Of a stretch of 64,000 nt of DNA, positions 39,051-50,819 are shown piece by piece. Source of the DNA: Knoxdaviesia capensis (Eukaryota; Ascomycota; Sordariomycetes; Microascales; Gondwanamycetaceae); the NCBI GenBank assembly GCA_001510575.1, contig LNGK01000017.1, positions 193,194 to 257,193 of the forward strand, given 5' to 3'. Made by a program: the position numbers and the translations under genes. The first letter of the stretch is position 1; each line of letters opens with the position of its first letter. The notes below the pieces were generated by a model, which ran no database searches, had not been told where the DNA came from, and worked only from the letters and a program-made list of their open reading frames with translations.

Positions 39051-41191
39051 CCTGTACCTGCCTACCCACTGCGTTTATTCCTCCTCCCTGACCATTTCGC
39101 TCCTGTTCCTTCCCCCCGTTTCCTCCCGCAAGCACCGCCCAACGCGAAGTTTCTTCTCCCCATCAACCATTTTCTCTCCTTCGCGCAACCTTTTTCGTCC
39201 TCCACACACAACTTTTTTTTCTTAACCTTTCCCTTGCAACCCTTGCTCTTCCGACCATCCATTTCCCCTTCTTCCTCTTTTCCCACCCTCTTTTTTTTTT
39301 CTTCCCGTTCCATCGTGATATTTATCATCAACCTGCGATATTAAGTCTTTTCGTTTTTCAAGATACTCTTCCCCCACACGATCTCAGGCTTTTTTGCTGC
39401 CTTCCGCTCTATCTTCTAGTTCTCCCTTGCCCTTGCTTCGAACAGCTCTCGATTAAAAAAAGAAAGAAAAATCCTTTAAAAAAACCCCGGCGATATTTCA
39501 AAAGAAAAAATTCTCCTTCTCTTTGTTTCTCTCTCTCCTTTCCCGATCAGACCGTCGCCAACATTTACGTCAACTTCTCCCGGCATTCGATTCTCTCGAT
39601 TCATCCCCTTTTCTCGAGTTTTCACAACTATATCATCAACAAGTTGAACTCTGGTTTTCTCCGAGGTATTTTTTGATTCCTTTTTCTGTCTCTCTCGCCC
39701 AGCTGCATCGGCATCTTCCACTGCCCCTCACCCGAATCTCCCGATCTTGCTTTTTTTTCGTGTATCTAACAACATCGCGACTTTTCTCGTTCGGTCTGCA
39801 TTACAAATAGCCATTGCCGGTCCTTCCATCGATTCCATCGCTTTCTCTTCGTGTCCCCCTCGCGATTAGATTCCTCCCTCGACATCTACCTCGTGACTTT
39901 CTTCTATCGTCGGACAGACAGTCTTGTGTCGCATTCCTGTTTTTTGGCGATAACCTCATCTTGGTGGCCGACCCTCACCACTGCCCCTCGACATCAACCG
40001 CCCGTTCACGCCCGACGAAGTCAAGAGCCACCATCCGCTCTCGCCAGTGACATAGAAGCCAAGGCCTCTGTCCGTTTTCTCTAACTTCAGCGACATAAAC
40101 TTCGATATAAATATATAAAAAGATTACAAAAAAAAACCGACGAACTGGAGTCCTCAGGCTGCTCCCCCCCAAGATACTCTTTTGTCTTTATTCTGACCTC
40201 CTCGACTATTTAGCTTTATCGTGAGTCTCTCTCCCTGATCCTTAGTGTGGTCTATATCATCATTGCCCCTCACTTCCATTGCCTCTCTTCTGCTATTCCT
40301 GTTGTTTGATAACGCACCTTGGTGTTTCCCTCTACTGGCCCTCACACTATATCATCATCACCCTCATCTTTATCCCACTTTGTCTGTTTTCCTTCTTCTC
40401 AAAACTTTGTTTTTCATATGTATCCCTTCATCACTATTGTTATTGTTGCTATGTCTTTGGTCTTCCGTGGCCTTGGACTAAGAAGAATTGAAAATCTGCC
40501 CTTTTTTTATCTCGTCAAATCATCCCCACCCATTATTAGTGTCCTCTTCCTCAAAATAACACCACGATACTTCTTCTTTCCTCCTATTTATTCCCCTGGC
40601 CTTTCCCTTTGACCTCCTTGCAAGTCCCTTTTTTTGTGCTCTCTCCTTAGCATCATTGGGGGTCATTCATTAATTGCTTCTTTTCTTCCTATTTTCCTTC
40701 CTTGCTTCAGAGGCACGCTATAACACCTCTATTCTGTCCCATTCATCTCATCTTCTTTCTTAGCTGAAACTGTTGCTAACTTGTCTCCTCCTCCACCACA
40801 GGTTTCTCTTGGTATTCCAGCGAAGCTTTTCCGAATCCCCTCCCATCTTGCTGGCCACATCACCACTCTCTACGAGAAATCAGTGGTTTCCTGGCTTCCT
40901 TGATAGGATATTTCCATCTATCTGTAGCTGTCGATCCAACCATTGCTCTTCGAGGTCTTGTCATTTCGTGACAGCTCTCAACTTCTGCCGCATTCGCTTC
41001 GGGTTTCTTTGCCCGCGGTGTCTTGTTTCTTGCTTTCGCTGATCTGGAGCTCAATTTCCTGAAAGGCAGATTCTCGTCTTCTGTGGAAAAAAACTTCGAG
41101 CAGGACAGCCACGCTCGCTTTCCCCTCCCCTCTCCCCCCCTCTCTCTCTCCCTTGAGCTTTCCCTAGGTCAGCCCATTCTTTTACTCAGAC
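39050..41191 (+). promoter_or_regulatory. Promoter and leader region of PP1, with probable leader intron
   Basis: The plus strand is pyrimidine-rich from about 39060 to 41190, as in other long fungal leaders. A donor TATC|GTGAGT at 40221 pairs well with an acceptor CCACCACAG ending at 40801, which has a GCTAAC branch site about 21 bases upstream (40775-40780). This would be a 581-base leader intron. Other acceptors (for example TTGCTTCAG at about 40710) are possible. Short frames here have no protein features; some could act as upstream ORFs if retained. Confidence 0.4.
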
Positions 41192-42656
41192 ATGGCAGAT
41201 CAACACGAAGTTGACCTCGAGTCTATAATCGACCGCCTCCTGGAGGTCCGCGGCAGCCGCCCTGGCAAGCAGGTTCAGCTTCTCGAAACTGAGATCCGGT
41301 TCCTGTGCACCAAGGCACGCGAAATCTTCATCTCCCAGCCGATCCTTCTCGAGCTTGAGGCTCCGATAAAGGTTAGTCTTGTTTTTGGTCCCTTCCCCTC
41401 CCCATGCCATATCTATCTGTACTGCGCGGTTCCGAATCTGGGGAATATCCATTTTGGCCGAAGAAAGACAAAAAAAAGCCCCTTACCCCAGATTGGCAAT
41501 AGCGCCAGATGGCAACAGGGAAAGCAAAAGAAAAGTTCACCCCCACTAACTTGCACATGTCTTTTCTTCCGCCAACCCCTTAGATCTGCGGTGATATCCA
41601 TGGCCAGTACTACGATCTCCTCCGTCTCTTCGAGTATGGTGGTTTCCCTCCCGAGTCCAACTACCTCTTCCTTGGTGACTACGTCGACCGGGGCAAGCAG
41701 TCTCTCGAGACCATTTGCCTTCTCCTGGCCTATAAGATCAAGTACCCCGAAAACTTCTTCATCCTGCGTGGCAACCACGAGTGTGCCTCGATCAACCGTA
41801 TCTACGGTTTCTACGATGAGTGCAAGCGGCGCTACAACATCAAGCTCTGGAAGACATTTACCGATTGTTTCAATTGCCTGCCTATCGCCGCCATCATCGA
41901 TGAGAAGATCTTCACCATGCACGGTGGCCTGAGCCCCGACCTGAATTCCATGGAGCAGATCCGCCGTGTGATGCGCCCGACCGATGTAAGTGCTTGTTCT
42001 TTCTCGCTTTGCGCTTCGCATGCGTTGTTTCTGCTCTCAGAGACAGATGCCTTTTCTTCATACATGCAAAAGTTGTGGTTGGTCCTTAAACTAACGCTGT
42101 TCTTTTCACAACCAATAGATCCCCGATTGCGGCCTCCTGTGCGATCTTCTCTGGTCTGATCCCGACAAGGAAATCACCGGCTGGAGCGAAAATGACCGTG
42201 GTGTTTCCTTCACTTTCGGCCCCGACGTCGTCTCCCGCTTCCTCCACAAGCACGACCTGGATCTCATCTGCCGTGCCCACCAGGTTGTCGAGGATGGCTA
42301 CGAGTTCTTCTCCAAGCGCCAGCTTGTTACGCTCTTCAGCGCCCCCAACTACTGTGGAGAGTTTGACAATGCCGGTGCCATGATGAGCGTGGATGAGAGC
42401 CTGCTCTGCTCCTTCCAGGTATGTTCCACGCTTTTCTTTTTTTCTCTTTGCATGTCCCATCAGTGTCTCGCATGGATAGCTAACCATCGTATTCTTCGTT
42501 TCCCACCTATAGATCCTCAAGCCTGCGGAGAAGAAAAAGTACGTCAAAGGCGGCCTCACAGGCGGACTCAGTGCCTCCCCCCGGAGGAAGTAATTATCCC
42601 AAGAAACGTTCCTTTTTACGAACATCGTCCTTCTCTCTTCTAGGTTCCGCCGATAA
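41192..42656 (+). CDS. bimG: PP1 serine/threonine phosphatase catalytic subunit
   Basis: Exons are 41192-41371, 41584-41985, 42119-42418, 42513-42538 and 42644-42656, giving 306 residues ending ILKPAEKKKFRR. All introns have GT..AG ends, and intron 1 has a CACTAAC branch site. The metal and catalytic motifs of PPP phosphatases are intact: GDIHGQ (D64, H66), GDYVDRG (D92) and RGNHE (N124, H125), with numbering that matches animal PP1, plus LFSAPNYCGEFDNAGA. It is the single-domain PP1 that works with regulatory subunits in mitosis (BimG/Glc7), glycogen metabolism and cell-wall integrity. If the last intron (42539-42643) is retained, translation stops at 42593 and yields a 320-residue form ending SASPRRK. 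As I recall, fungal PP1s come in both lengths, so which form is used is open. The identity is certain. Confidence 0.97.
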
Positions 42657-43802
42657 ATCTTATTCTTCTATTTCCGCTCTCGTATTTCCGCCTTCATCTG
42701 GATATCCCCGTCCTCCTGGGTCAACACTTTTGTCGCCATCCGCTCGCTTCAGGATTGGCTTCCCTAGTTTTCTTAGCAGAGCTTTTCTCTATCTCAGGTG
42801 TGTAATATTCGTTGGCATCCTGTTCTCTTCGTATTATACCCCGAATAGAGTTGCTAATATGTTTCTCTTCTATAGATAACTCTGGTGGCTGCCTGGATGA
42901 CGTATCACGACAACACGGGAACGCGGGCAGTGCTAGATGGAGGACCGGAAATGATGCTGAGACCTGGACTGGGGGACAGTGAGGGTTTAGCTGGGAGAGA
43001 AGTCGGTTTTCATCAGAAGGGGAGAGATCTGTATTAAGAGTTGGGGGATTCGGTTCGGGGTCGGTTAGTGGGGTGGCATCTACTGTGTCTTTCTACAAGC
43101 CGGCACCGAACTCTAGAAGCATCGGTTTTTTTTCTTTCGTTTTTCTTTCTTCGTTCCCTCTCGTCGTCTCCTTTTTTGTCGCTTTTAGTTCTCTGCTCGC
43201 TTCCTTCCCTTGACATTGAGTTTTCTTTTTTACATGGCTTCACACGGTTGGTCCCGGGCTCCCTGGTCTCTTCCAAGTGTGCGTGTTTGTGAGTGTGAGT
43301 GAGCGTGAGTGTCTATGATTCTATCTGATGTGGTTTTTCTTGTCAAATGCCCCCACCAGTCTGTCGAGTTGAGTCGCCTGTCCCCTGCTTCTTTTGATCT
43401 CTTTCGCCTCGTCCTCGTCCTCTTGTGTATCTCTCCCTTGCTTTTCACTTGGCGGATTCCCCTTTTTTTTTCTCTACTAGGGCACTGTTGCTGCAAGCGA
43501 GCCTTTGCAGCCTGTGCTTGGACGAAAGAGGTGGCGGAAGGTGGAGGAAAGAGGCCCCGAGGGAGATTTTTGTGAGCCTTGTTAGCGCGGTGGCAGGTGC
43601 GAATTGATATATAGTGTTCCTTCCCAATTCATGTGCGCTTGTGAGGGTGGTGATGTGTGTGTGTATCTGCAGGGCACGTGGTGGTCTATAGAAAGTCTGG
43701 TTTGGGGAGGCAGGCGCCTGGGTGGCGTGAATGTTATGCGTGACCGGGGCACGTGAGTTGGGGCGGAGTGGTCGTATGGAAGAAGAGTGCAGGTGGCAGC
43801 AG
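42657..43802. other. Convergent 3' spacer between PP1 and the Rdx gene
   Basis: This is the region between two convergent genes. It is T-rich at 43110-43240 and 43430-43480 and has no frame with protein character. It presumably holds both 3' untranslated regions. Confidence 0.6.
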
Positions 43803-44572
43803 TCACTGGCAGTCCTGGCAGTCGTCGGCCGGCTTGGACGGATCAACACCGCACGCGGGGGCCGGGGGGACGGAAGGCGGGGCCAGGGCCGGGGCCGGAG
43901 TTGAAGACGACACGACAGCGGTGGGAGCAGTAGCGGCGGCGGCAGTAGCAGCGGCGCGGTCGACGTGGCCGAGGCTGCGCTCGGGCTCGATGACGTCGCG
44001 CAGGCGGCGCTTGAGCTCCTTGACCTCGGGGAAGCCGCCGTCGGCCTTGCGGTCCCACAGGATGACGGGCGGGCCGGGGGTGACCGCTGCGGCAGCAGCG
44101 GGGGTACCGGCGGCCGGAGAGGAACGTGGAGGGGCGGCGGCGGCGGCGGCGGCGGGGATCAGCGTCACGGTGAAGACGCCGCCGGTGGCGGGTTGCAGGG
44201 CGATTTCGCCGATGCTTGTGGAGAAGGTGGAGAGGAGTTCTTGGGCGAACTGGTTGGTTATGTTTTTTTGTGTGTCGGTGTGGGTGTAGGGGGACGAGGT
44301 CAGTGTTGATGGCCGGACGACACATTAAAGAGGCAGAAGAGGTTTCTGAACGGGGGGGGGAGTCGACTTTGCGCGCACAAAACAAACCAGCGCCAAAAAC
44401 GCGGTGTACGGAACGGGGATAGGATAGGGCGGGATGGAGGCGGTCGGTGGGCTGGACTCACGTATGCGGCCCGCAGCATCCACCTGCACTGCGTGCAGTA
44501 GCGGATCGTGATGCGCGGGTAGGCCGGCGGAGCGGCGGCGGCGGCGGCGGCGGCCTCGGGCCCCTCAGACAT
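43803..44572 (-). CDS. Rdx-family (selenoprotein W-like) protein with Cys instead of Sec
   Basis: Exon 1 runs 44572-44462 (37 codons) and exon 2 runs 44249-43803. They are joined across a 212-base intron with GTGAGT donor and ACCAG acceptor, in phase 0, giving 185 residues. After an Ala-rich start, the fold begins YPRITIRYCTQCRWMLRAAY and continues FAQELLSTFSTSIGEIALQP and GGVFTVTLI, then PVILWDRKADGGFPEVKELKRRLRDVI. This is the Rdx thioredoxin-like domain, with the CxxC (C26, C29) at the end of the first strand, a swap of Sec for Cys as usual in fungi. Insertions that are Ala/Pro-rich interrupt the domain (about 75-105) and extend it after residue 135. The protein ends DDCQDCQ, a second CxxC. 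A redox role is likely; the substrate is unknown. Confidence 0.9.
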
Positions 44573-45430
44573 GCTTGCTTGCTTTTGAATCTGACTTTTG
44601 CTTCCCTCTGTTTCTGTTCTTCGTCTCCCTCTGTTTTAGAGATGTCCCCTTCAATAGTTGAAATGTCGGTAGGTGTATTAAACAAATCAATGCGCCGAGA
44701 TAGTAGAGCAAGAGAGAGGAAGAATGCGCGTGTGTCGGAGACTGGCGGGGGGGCAAGAAAGGAAAATTCCAAGACCCTAGCCGTATGGCGACATTTCTTG
44801 GGTGACAAGGCTCACCCGAAAACTTGGAAATCCCCCCGCCCCCCGGCCCGGGGTCTTGGTGTGGGACTAGTCCTGGTACGGGTCCAACCCTAAGCTTCCT
44901 CTTTTTTTTTCCTTTTTTTCCCTTTTTTTTAAATCCTTCCTCACGAAGCCGTTACAAACATGGGTAGATTAGGAGTAGAAAGGACCTCTCTCTCATTTGG
45001 GGGGGAGCGAGACTTCCGGTGACGACCAAAAAAACAAACTCTCCCTTCATTATTGAAAAAAAAGGGAACACGAGCTGCGCTGAGATTTGTGCAGATCGAC
45101 AACGAGGTGACACCCGCAAAGCCTTGCACTGTCGCACCACACCCATACCCTAACCCTAACATACCAGCCTCCCACCAACCTGGTGTGTGCGTGTCCCGAT
45201 GAAACAAGATACACACACACAACCGGGATCCGGGATCTTTCTCGGTCCTTCTCTCTGCCTCGTTTGTCTGTGTACTGTATATATATATATATATATATCC
45301 CCTCTGTCCGCCTCATCCCATATTTTCCGGTCTCTCTCGTCCCACAAGATCTCAAGTCGTGACAAATACCTGCATCCCCACCCATTCTCTTTTCTTTGCT
45401 GCGCCGAGAAAGACTGATCGTCAGGGGGAG

Positions 45431-45466
<36 letters not shown>

Positions 45467-47428
45467 CGGGGGCCTCTGTGCGATCGTCCCGTGGCGTTGG
45501 TGGGAACGTGCCCTATCCAGATATGTAGCCATACATACAGTACGCCGGAAAAGAAAGAGAAAGGGAGCGAAGCTCGTGCTGCGTTGTTTTGTTCTCTGCT
45601 TAATCTAGCTACGCTTGTCCCTCCGTGAGCCGGGCAGCCTCGCAGGAAATCCCGTCCTCACCTTTCTTGCAAGACTTCCCAAACTCACAGGGCCCCCCCT
45701 TTTTCCCACATGAAGATAAAAAGGAACAAAAAAAGCCTCCCAAAGGTCCGGTCTATAAAAAACTCCCCCGTCCTTTTACTTTCCCGGCCGGAACCAACCA
45801 ACCAGAGATTTGCTCACTTGCAAGGTTGACGTTGCATCAATACAACCTTTGACCAGGGGGGGTGTTGCACCTGGGGAATTTTTACTTGCTTCTCGACGCG
45901 GGCTCGTTGCGCGAAAGGATGAACAAAAGAAGAAAAAAAAAGAAAAAAAGAGGCACCAAACGACAAGCGACTGTGACGTCGGATCTGTACTTCACCAGGC
46001 CACTCATTGCAGTATCCCATAAGCGAGACGGTGTGAATTGCGGGTTTTATCGACAAGTGTAGGGGGGGAACATCGCCGCCGTGGTACATGAGTTCAGGTG
46101 GGATGATACCGTGGTTGGTCGGTATATCGTGGTGGGTATAGCGAAACACACGGGCGCACAAGAACCCAGAATATCAACTAGAACACGAAAACTAGCCCGA
46201 AACAATTAATTCGAAAAGGAGAAAAATTCACACTGCGCAAGGTCGATAAAAGCGTAAAAAAGAGCCCAAAAAATCAATCAACGGAACTGGCGAACCTGGA
46301 CACTAAAATCGAAGAAATATAAGACGAAAAAAAGGAACAACATGCGCCAACGTGATTCGAAGCAGCTTGAGACTCCCTCTCCATGTAGATGAAAAGAAAC
46401 CATACATCCCAGTCTTTATTGACATATTCTCAGGTGTTTTGTATAAGAAGAGAACCAGCGGGATGAAGAGCATGTGTGAGTGTGTAAGAGGGAGAGAGAA
46501 AGAGTAGCAGAGCATATGAAAACAAGACAGGGAACACGCCAAAAAAGGAAGAGGAGGAAAAACAAAGACACAGTATGAGGAAGACAGGAAGAAAAAGAAA
46601 ATAAGGAAATCAGAGAAAATGAAATTGAGAAAAAGGACAGGAAAAGAATATTGGCCGGTACAACATGGCCGAACTGATCCCAAGATAAAAAAAAAGTTGA
46701 GTTCCCAACCAAAACCCCCTCCTCCCTTTTTTTCGTTAAAAAATACAAAAAAGACACATATATTATCCCACCCACGGGGATAAAGAGGATCGCACGGCGA
46801 CTCTGACAACTTCTTTCACGTGCTGATCAAGTGAGCATACCCCTCTTGAGTGTTGGATTTGAAGGCATCGGACCGGTCAGGGTGATGACGAGTGTTTGAT
46901 AGACCATAGGGCGAGCAGTCTCGTTGAGAACCAATGGCGTTGGTGTCGTCGGCAGAGAGGTGACGTTTGGAGGAACATGTTCACGAGAGACAGCATGAGG
47001 GAGAAAGTTTGACAGAAGCCAGAGACAAGCCCTGTCGAGAGATGAGCAGCAGGATTTGACCGGCAAGCATTAGAGAGAGATAGATAAGGAAAAAGAAAAA
47101 AAGAAGTACGGTGGTAACAGTTGGATGATTCTCCATCGGCTGTTGAGTCCCAAGAGCTGATTGACCGGAAGATAGAAATAGAAGAGAGAACAGGGGAATC
47201 CGGAAATGCTGGTATAACAAGAAATAAAAAAAAAGGGGGGGAAAGTGTTAAAAAAAAGGTTGGGATGGGTTCATCTAGAGCTCTTTGGTATTCGGGAAGC
47301 TCGACGTCGATAGTCAAGTGCATAGAAACATGGTCGGTTGATTATCCGCATAAAGCAAGGGCTTGGTGAGAATCAATTGAGCGTCGACTCTCTCCGTCGT
47401 CGTAAGAACAGATATAGATGCTGCTGTT
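44573..47428. other. Spacer between the Rdx gene and gpgA
   Basis: 44573 to about 44900 should hold the promoter of the Rdx gene (minus strand), and 46300-47428 the 3' region of gpgA. The middle contains an interstitial telomere-like CCCTAACCCTAAC (45148-45160), an AT run (45278-45298) and a GA run (45433-45463). Reading frames are short and repeat-derived. I see no gene or RNA. Confidence 0.5.
45433..45463. repeat. (GA)n microsatellite
   Basis: A pure GA run of about 30 bases. Together with the AT run at 45278-45298 it makes this spacer hard to sequence. Confidence 0.95.
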
Positions 47429-47817
47429 TTACATCACCATGCAGCATCCACCACTCTGCTGAGGAGCATACGGGTCCTCACTCCGCGGAACGGCTCCCCA
47501 CACTGAGGGGACCATGTAGTCCCGCGTGCTGTTGCAGTAAGCAATGATGCTAAAAAAAAAGTTTGAGATTGTTAGCCAAAAAAAGATTCTTAACGTCTCC
47601 TGATGCAAGTACATCTTCAGACAGGGACAGAAGATAAAGCGGACTGGGGTATTCACCTCTTCGCCGCGGTGCTCACGGGGATGCGCTCGCGTTCCAAATC
47701 TTCCCTTAGGCGGTTGTTCAGCTCTGTCAACCGCCGCAGCTTCAGGTCGGCCATCGACTGCTTGGTCTTCTTCGCCTGCGACGGGTCGCTCATGTCACGA
47801 GAGGTGTACTGAGGCAT
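47429..47817 (-). CDS. gpgA: Heterotrimeric G-protein gamma subunit
   Basis: Exon 1 runs 47817-47657 (53 codons plus 2 bases) and exon 2 runs 47549-47429, across a 107-base intron (GAAGAG|GTGAAT ... TTTTTTTAG|CATC), giving 93 residues. This gene is easy to miss because neither exon is a long frame. The sequence starts MPQYTSRDMSDPSQAKKTK and continues with the G-gamma helix SMADLKLRRLTELNNRLRE. It then has the NPF-like region YMVPSVWGAV and DPYAPQQ, and ends GGCCMVM. The last four residues, CMVM, form a CaaX box for farnesylation, and the preceding Cys is a likely palmitoylation site, as in Ste18 and fungal GpgA. It pairs with G-beta (SfaD) at the plasma membrane to control growth, sporulation and mating. 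Length and motifs match the family closely. Confidence 0.95.
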
Positions 47818-49400
47818 TGTGAAAGATGTGCAAAGGGAGATATGGGAGAGGGACGGGTGTCGTTGAAGAAGATGCCGCTGCTGATGACGGGCAATTGATC
47901 GTGGCTTCCGATGGAGATGACCGTGTCTGACTGTTAATCAATGCAAAAGACCCGTTAGTGGGATGAAAAATCCAATTGGCAGTAGCCTTTGTGTAGATCT
48001 GACCGAGAATCCAATGCTGTTGGCCGGATCGACGAGAATTGAAATCGCTGGGAAGGGTCCAGAAATGCCAGAAGTCGTTGGCTGATGAAGTTCCTGATAC
48101 CCGAATGTGTCCAGTGTCTTTGGCAAAAAATCGAACAGTGTGAATGAGATGTGTGGTTTTATCGAAAACCAGGCCGATCAACCGACAAAACGAGCTCCAA
48201 TCAATCAGTCTCCAGAGACGACGAAGCAAACTGTCCCCAATAGCGAAAACGGAAATGACCCGCCGGATAAGATCCGATTTGGAAATGTTTTGCGGAAAGA
48301 AGGGGCCGATATCGACAGTAACGTTTTGACGCGATTCAGACAGAGAGGCGAGGAGAGAAAGAGGATCAACTCATGGGTTGAAAGTCGGGAAGAATGGACA
48401 CATCCGAGTTCCTTGTTGTCGCTGGTGCAGGCAGAAAAAAAGGAGATCAAGACGAGCAGGCGATTGACAAGTAGCGGGAAGGCAAATCCAGGACGACAGG
48501 GAGAGACGACGGAGTAAAGGGCGGCAAAGTTCAAAAGAAATGATCGTGGCGGATCCAATGTTGGGAGGCTCTCGGAAAGAAGAAAAAGGAACAAAAACGA
48601 GTAGCGTTGTATCGTGTCGAGATCGATGTCCGGGGGATTTGCGTCGGCAATGAAGTAGCTGGTCAGTTCTTACCTATTCAATGAAGAAGACAGACTGTAG
48701 AACGCCTGGTAAGACAACGGGCAACGGTGATAGTTGCAGGTATCGTTTCGTTTTGATCTTTCGAGGTTATCGCGGGCGGATTTCGAGATATGAGGGTGGG
48801 AGAGAAAGTCGTGTCAGGGGAAAAAAAAAATCAAAAAATTCAACAACACAAAAAAGCAAGAAGAAAAAAATACGAGGGAAAGATAGAATGATAGAGGAGA
48901 AAAAAGAAGTAAAGGATTAAAATGAAGAGAGAATGTGTGTAGATTAGAAAAAGAGGTTGTTAAGGGAAAAAAAGATTGTGTCTGTTATTGGGTGAATAAT
49001 AAGGAGAAAGGAAAAGGGAGATGGGCATGAGAAGTTTTGGGAAGGAAGAGACTGGAGAGGAAAACGGCAAGAGCAAAAGCAGGAAAAGAGAGGGTCAGAC
49101 AAGTGGAAGATACTTTGTGCAGAAGGGAAATTGAATGGGAAATGGGCTGGACCGGGGGGAGGAAATTCGTACCTCAGTAACAATAAAATGAAGGACGGAC
49201 CAAGAGAAAAGGGTCCAAAGTCTGGCGACAGCAAGTTTGTGTTTCTCAATATCTCATTTCGCTGCGCGCTGTGGTAGTCAGCAGGAAAAAGGGAGAAGGA
49301 ACTGGACGATACAGCGAAAAGAGAGGCAGGCACCATGAAAAACAGAGGAGGAAATCACGCCCCAGCAAGCCTTCCACTGGTGGTCCTGGCCGCAAAAGTG
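47818..49400 (-). promoter_or_regulatory. Leader and promoter region of gpgA
   Basis: Read on the minus strand, 49300-48700 is pyrimidine-rich, like the leaders of the other genes here. A donor (AG|GTAAGA at 48673) and an acceptor (TTAACAG ending at 47931) could remove a leader intron of about 740 bases. The many short frames in this stretch show no domains. The transcription start is not defined. Confidence 0.35.
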
Positions 49401-50819
49401 ACTAAGCCAATCTAGGGAGAAGAGAAGAAGAGGAGAGTGGACCGAACGAAAAAAGGAAGAAGCTTGGGATTTTAGTGTGCAAGGGAACCCCCGCTACACA
49501 GTGTGCCCCCAGTCTTCAGGGCACTTTCGAACTCCCCGCACCCAAGCACAAAAGAGCTGCATACGTGATGGCTATGCTGGGTGCAACACAGTGCGTCGCA
49601 ATCTTCGCTGGCCCTGAGGATTCTGGCGTTGAGCGAGGGTTTCGACATAGGGCCAGGGGAGCAGAATGATGAGCAACCAAGGCTGGGAACCTGGTGATCG
49701 TACAGTGCAGCACAGTGGGCTGGGTCCTTTGGCGAACCCACAGGAAAGGTTGAGCACAGATCGCGGAACGGGGCTCACTAGCATCAGTGAATAATATCAG
49801 TTGAAAGCTTGCCGAAAGAACGCCAAAGCAAACAGAACTATTGCAGAGATGCTGCAGGGAGTTTGTGCTTTATGAAACTAGTGTGTGTGGTGATGTCTTG
49901 GTGGTGGTGAAAATGCATATAGGCGGTTGAGTTGTACCAGGTACATTGTGTACAGGCACACGGTCTTCAAGACATCCGATATGCATAAAACGGGACAATC
50001 TCGACGCGTCAGGTCATGTCTGCAGAAACGACAACCCGCAAGTTGCATAAAATCGCCAGCTGCATACGATTAATCCTTCGACAAGAGCTTCCAAGCTTTC
50101 ATAGCATAGGTTCCTGGACGATTGTGCTCAACGTACTGTGCGGACGTTGCTGTAACACTGTATCTACCCCCTGTTTGGAGGCCCGCTACGGAAATTCTGA
50201 CAGGGGCTCGACCCACCAAGCAAGCAACACTATAATGTTTCGTGCTTGCGAGCGCGGAATCCCTTACCAAGTTTGCTTTTGAGAATACAAGCCCCGTTGC
50301 GGCGGATCACTCTCTCAATGTTGCGGCTGGACCACCAGAGAAGAAAGAAATAGACGAGAGGAAGAATACAGGGAGGAGGACAAGACTTGTACAGTATACA
50401 GTACAGTACACTATGTAGGACTATGTAGGACCAACCGATCTGTGGCTTGTGCAGCGGAAGAAACGAAGAGACGAAGAAAGGCTGATTACCCGCAAAGCGG
50501 CGTAGAGAGGCTTGTGCGTCACTGTTGTGCATGTCTCGAGAAGATGAGGATAAGATTATACGGCTCGTCATTAATCGATTTACGGGCTGGGTCAACTTGC
50601 ATGGAGAAAAGAGAGTTCGTCAGCCGTTGTCAAAGAAGCTCTCCGACCCGAGACACGTAAGAAAATAAACTCTCCCACACAAGCCTTGTCCCGGACATTT
50701 CTTGCGTTGACATTGGGCCAAGTCCACATAATGGGAAAAGCCGACTTCTGATCCATCTGGACGGGTGACGATCGCCGTTGAGCCCAGCTCCATGTATCAT
50801 CCACCTCCATATATTACCT
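49401..50819. other. Spacer without recognisable gene
   Basis: Mixed composition. Frames of up to 121 codons show no domain. A GTACAGTATACAGTACAGTAC motif lies at 50390-50410, followed by a direct duplication of CTATGTAGGA at 50411-50430. Nothing else can be supported. Confidence 0.5.

Noticed and set aside
42513..42593. Calling the 320-residue PP1 form as the only model
   Set aside because: A good donor (GTACGT) and acceptor (CTTCTAG) allow a standard short PP1 end, so both forms are kept.
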